DNA of 6,077 nt from an uncultured Prevotella sp. (GTDB taxonomy: Bacteria; Bacteroidota; Bacteroidia; Bacteroidales; Bacteroidaceae), in NCBI GenBank assembly GCA_900553595.1, contig USEC01000064.1, forward strand, positions 1 to 6,077, written 5' to 3'. The notes below the pieces were generated by a model. That model saw only the letters and a list, made by a program, of their open reading frames with translations, was not told the origin of the DNA and searched no databases. Below are positions 5,784 through 6,077 of this stretch, piece by piece (position 1 is the stretch's first letter; every line of letters begins with the position of its first letter). Position numbers and translations under genes: made by a program.

Positions 5784-6077
5784 TTGGACACTGACAGTTA
5801 TATTCAACTTATAACTATTATTATTTTATTATTTCTTTCAGCTTTCTTTTCATCTGCTGAAACCGCATTTATGACGGTAAGCCGTATAAAAATCCGCTCG
5901 CTTATGGACGAAGGTAACAGGCATGCTGCTTTAGTAGCTAAGATTATCGACAATTCAGGCAAGATGTTAAGTGCTGTACTTATTGGTAACAACATAGTTA
6001 ACATATCATGTTCTGCTCTTGCAACAACATTTACTATTAATGTATGGGGCAGCTATGCTACTGGTATCGCAACTGGT
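5784..6077 (+). CDS. CNNM/CorC ('hemolysin') family membrane protein, N-terminal part
   Basis: The first 98 residues are present and the frame is still open at the right edge; the full protein is usually about 400-450 residues. Translation from TTG shows the start of a CNNM (DUF21) transmembrane domain. The first helix is at about 5-24 and runs into F-F-S-S-A-E-T-A (21-28). An amphipathic basic segment follows (S-R-I-K-I-R-S-L at 33-40). Next comes the second helix region, with G-K-M-L-S-A-V-L-I-G-N-N-I-V-N-I (59-74). The polar residues in the S-S-A-E and G-N-N-x-x-N motifs are hallmarks of the family; in characterised CorC/CNNM proteins, such membrane-embedded polar residues form the Mg2+ site. 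Members typically continue into a CBS-domain pair and a CorC_HlyC domain, not visible here. The old name hemolysin is misleading; Mg2+ efflux or other divalent-ion transport is more likely. It has its own sigma-A promoter and strong Shine-Dalgarno. Confidence 0.92.
   Translation, partial: MDTDSYIQLITIIILLFLSAFFSSAETAFMTVSRIKIRSLMDEGNRHAALVAKIIDNSGKMLSAVLIGNNIVNISCSALATTFTINVWGSYATGIATG

Noticed and set aside
1..6077. CRISPR array, defence island, prophage or transposon genes
   Set aside because: There are no regularly spaced repeats of CRISPR size, and no integrase, transposase, nuclease-defence or phage protein among the readable frames. RNase R is a housekeeping exoribonuclease.

Overview
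The window looks like two unlike pieces of bacterial DNA joined near position 4,790-5,150. The left piece (1 to about 4,790) reads as Bacteroidota, probably a Bacteroides/Prevotella/Muribaculaceae-type gut or oral bacterium. Its genes are GC-richer, their starts lack Shine-Dalgarno sequences, one start has a TAnnTTTG-type -7 box, and the proteins have a Bacteroidota character. The right piece (about 4,800 to 6,077) reads as Clostridia, perhaps Lachnospiraceae-like. It is AT-rich, both genes have strong Shine-Dalgarno sites, one start is TTG, there is a textbook TTGACA-N17-TAAAAT promoter, and the proteins belong to Firmicutes-type families. I made these assignments by eye, without a database search.

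Layout. 1-201: intergenic DNA with an 8-bp hairpin and a pyrimidine-rich tandem repeat. 202-1164 (-): an eight-helix-type PAP2-superfamily phosphatase/phosphotransferase. 1243-2244 (-): an NAD(P)-dependent epimerase/dehydratase-type short-chain dehydrogenase, just upstream of the PAP2 gene in the same probable operon, with a Bacteroidota-type promoter in front. 2457-4655 (+): ribonuclease R (rnr), divergent from that operon. 4707-4796: a long, perfect stem-loop followed by T's, the probable rnr terminator. 4797-5152: very AT-rich DNA with no gene. 5153-5506 (-): a small four-helix membrane protein of the TIGR04086 type. 5784-6077 (+): the first 98 codons of a CNNM/CorC ('hemolysin') family membrane protein, running off the right edge.

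How the genes may work together. The epimerase-like reductase and the PAP2 enzyme could act in one membrane-lipid pathway. Bacteroidota sphingolipid or inositol-lipid synthesis is the most attractive guess, because reductases of this SDR type and PAP2/Aur1-like enzymes both occur there, but the sequence does not prove it. RNase R is an RNA-turnover housekeeping gene that probably only shares the upstream spacer. The two right-hand genes are divergently transcribed envelope proteins and have no evident link to the left-hand genes.

I found no convincing new molecular system. The most important observation is the abrupt change of genomic style, best explained by a chimeric metagenomic contig and, less likely, by horizontal transfer. 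The epimerase-PAP2 pair is the most interesting biology.
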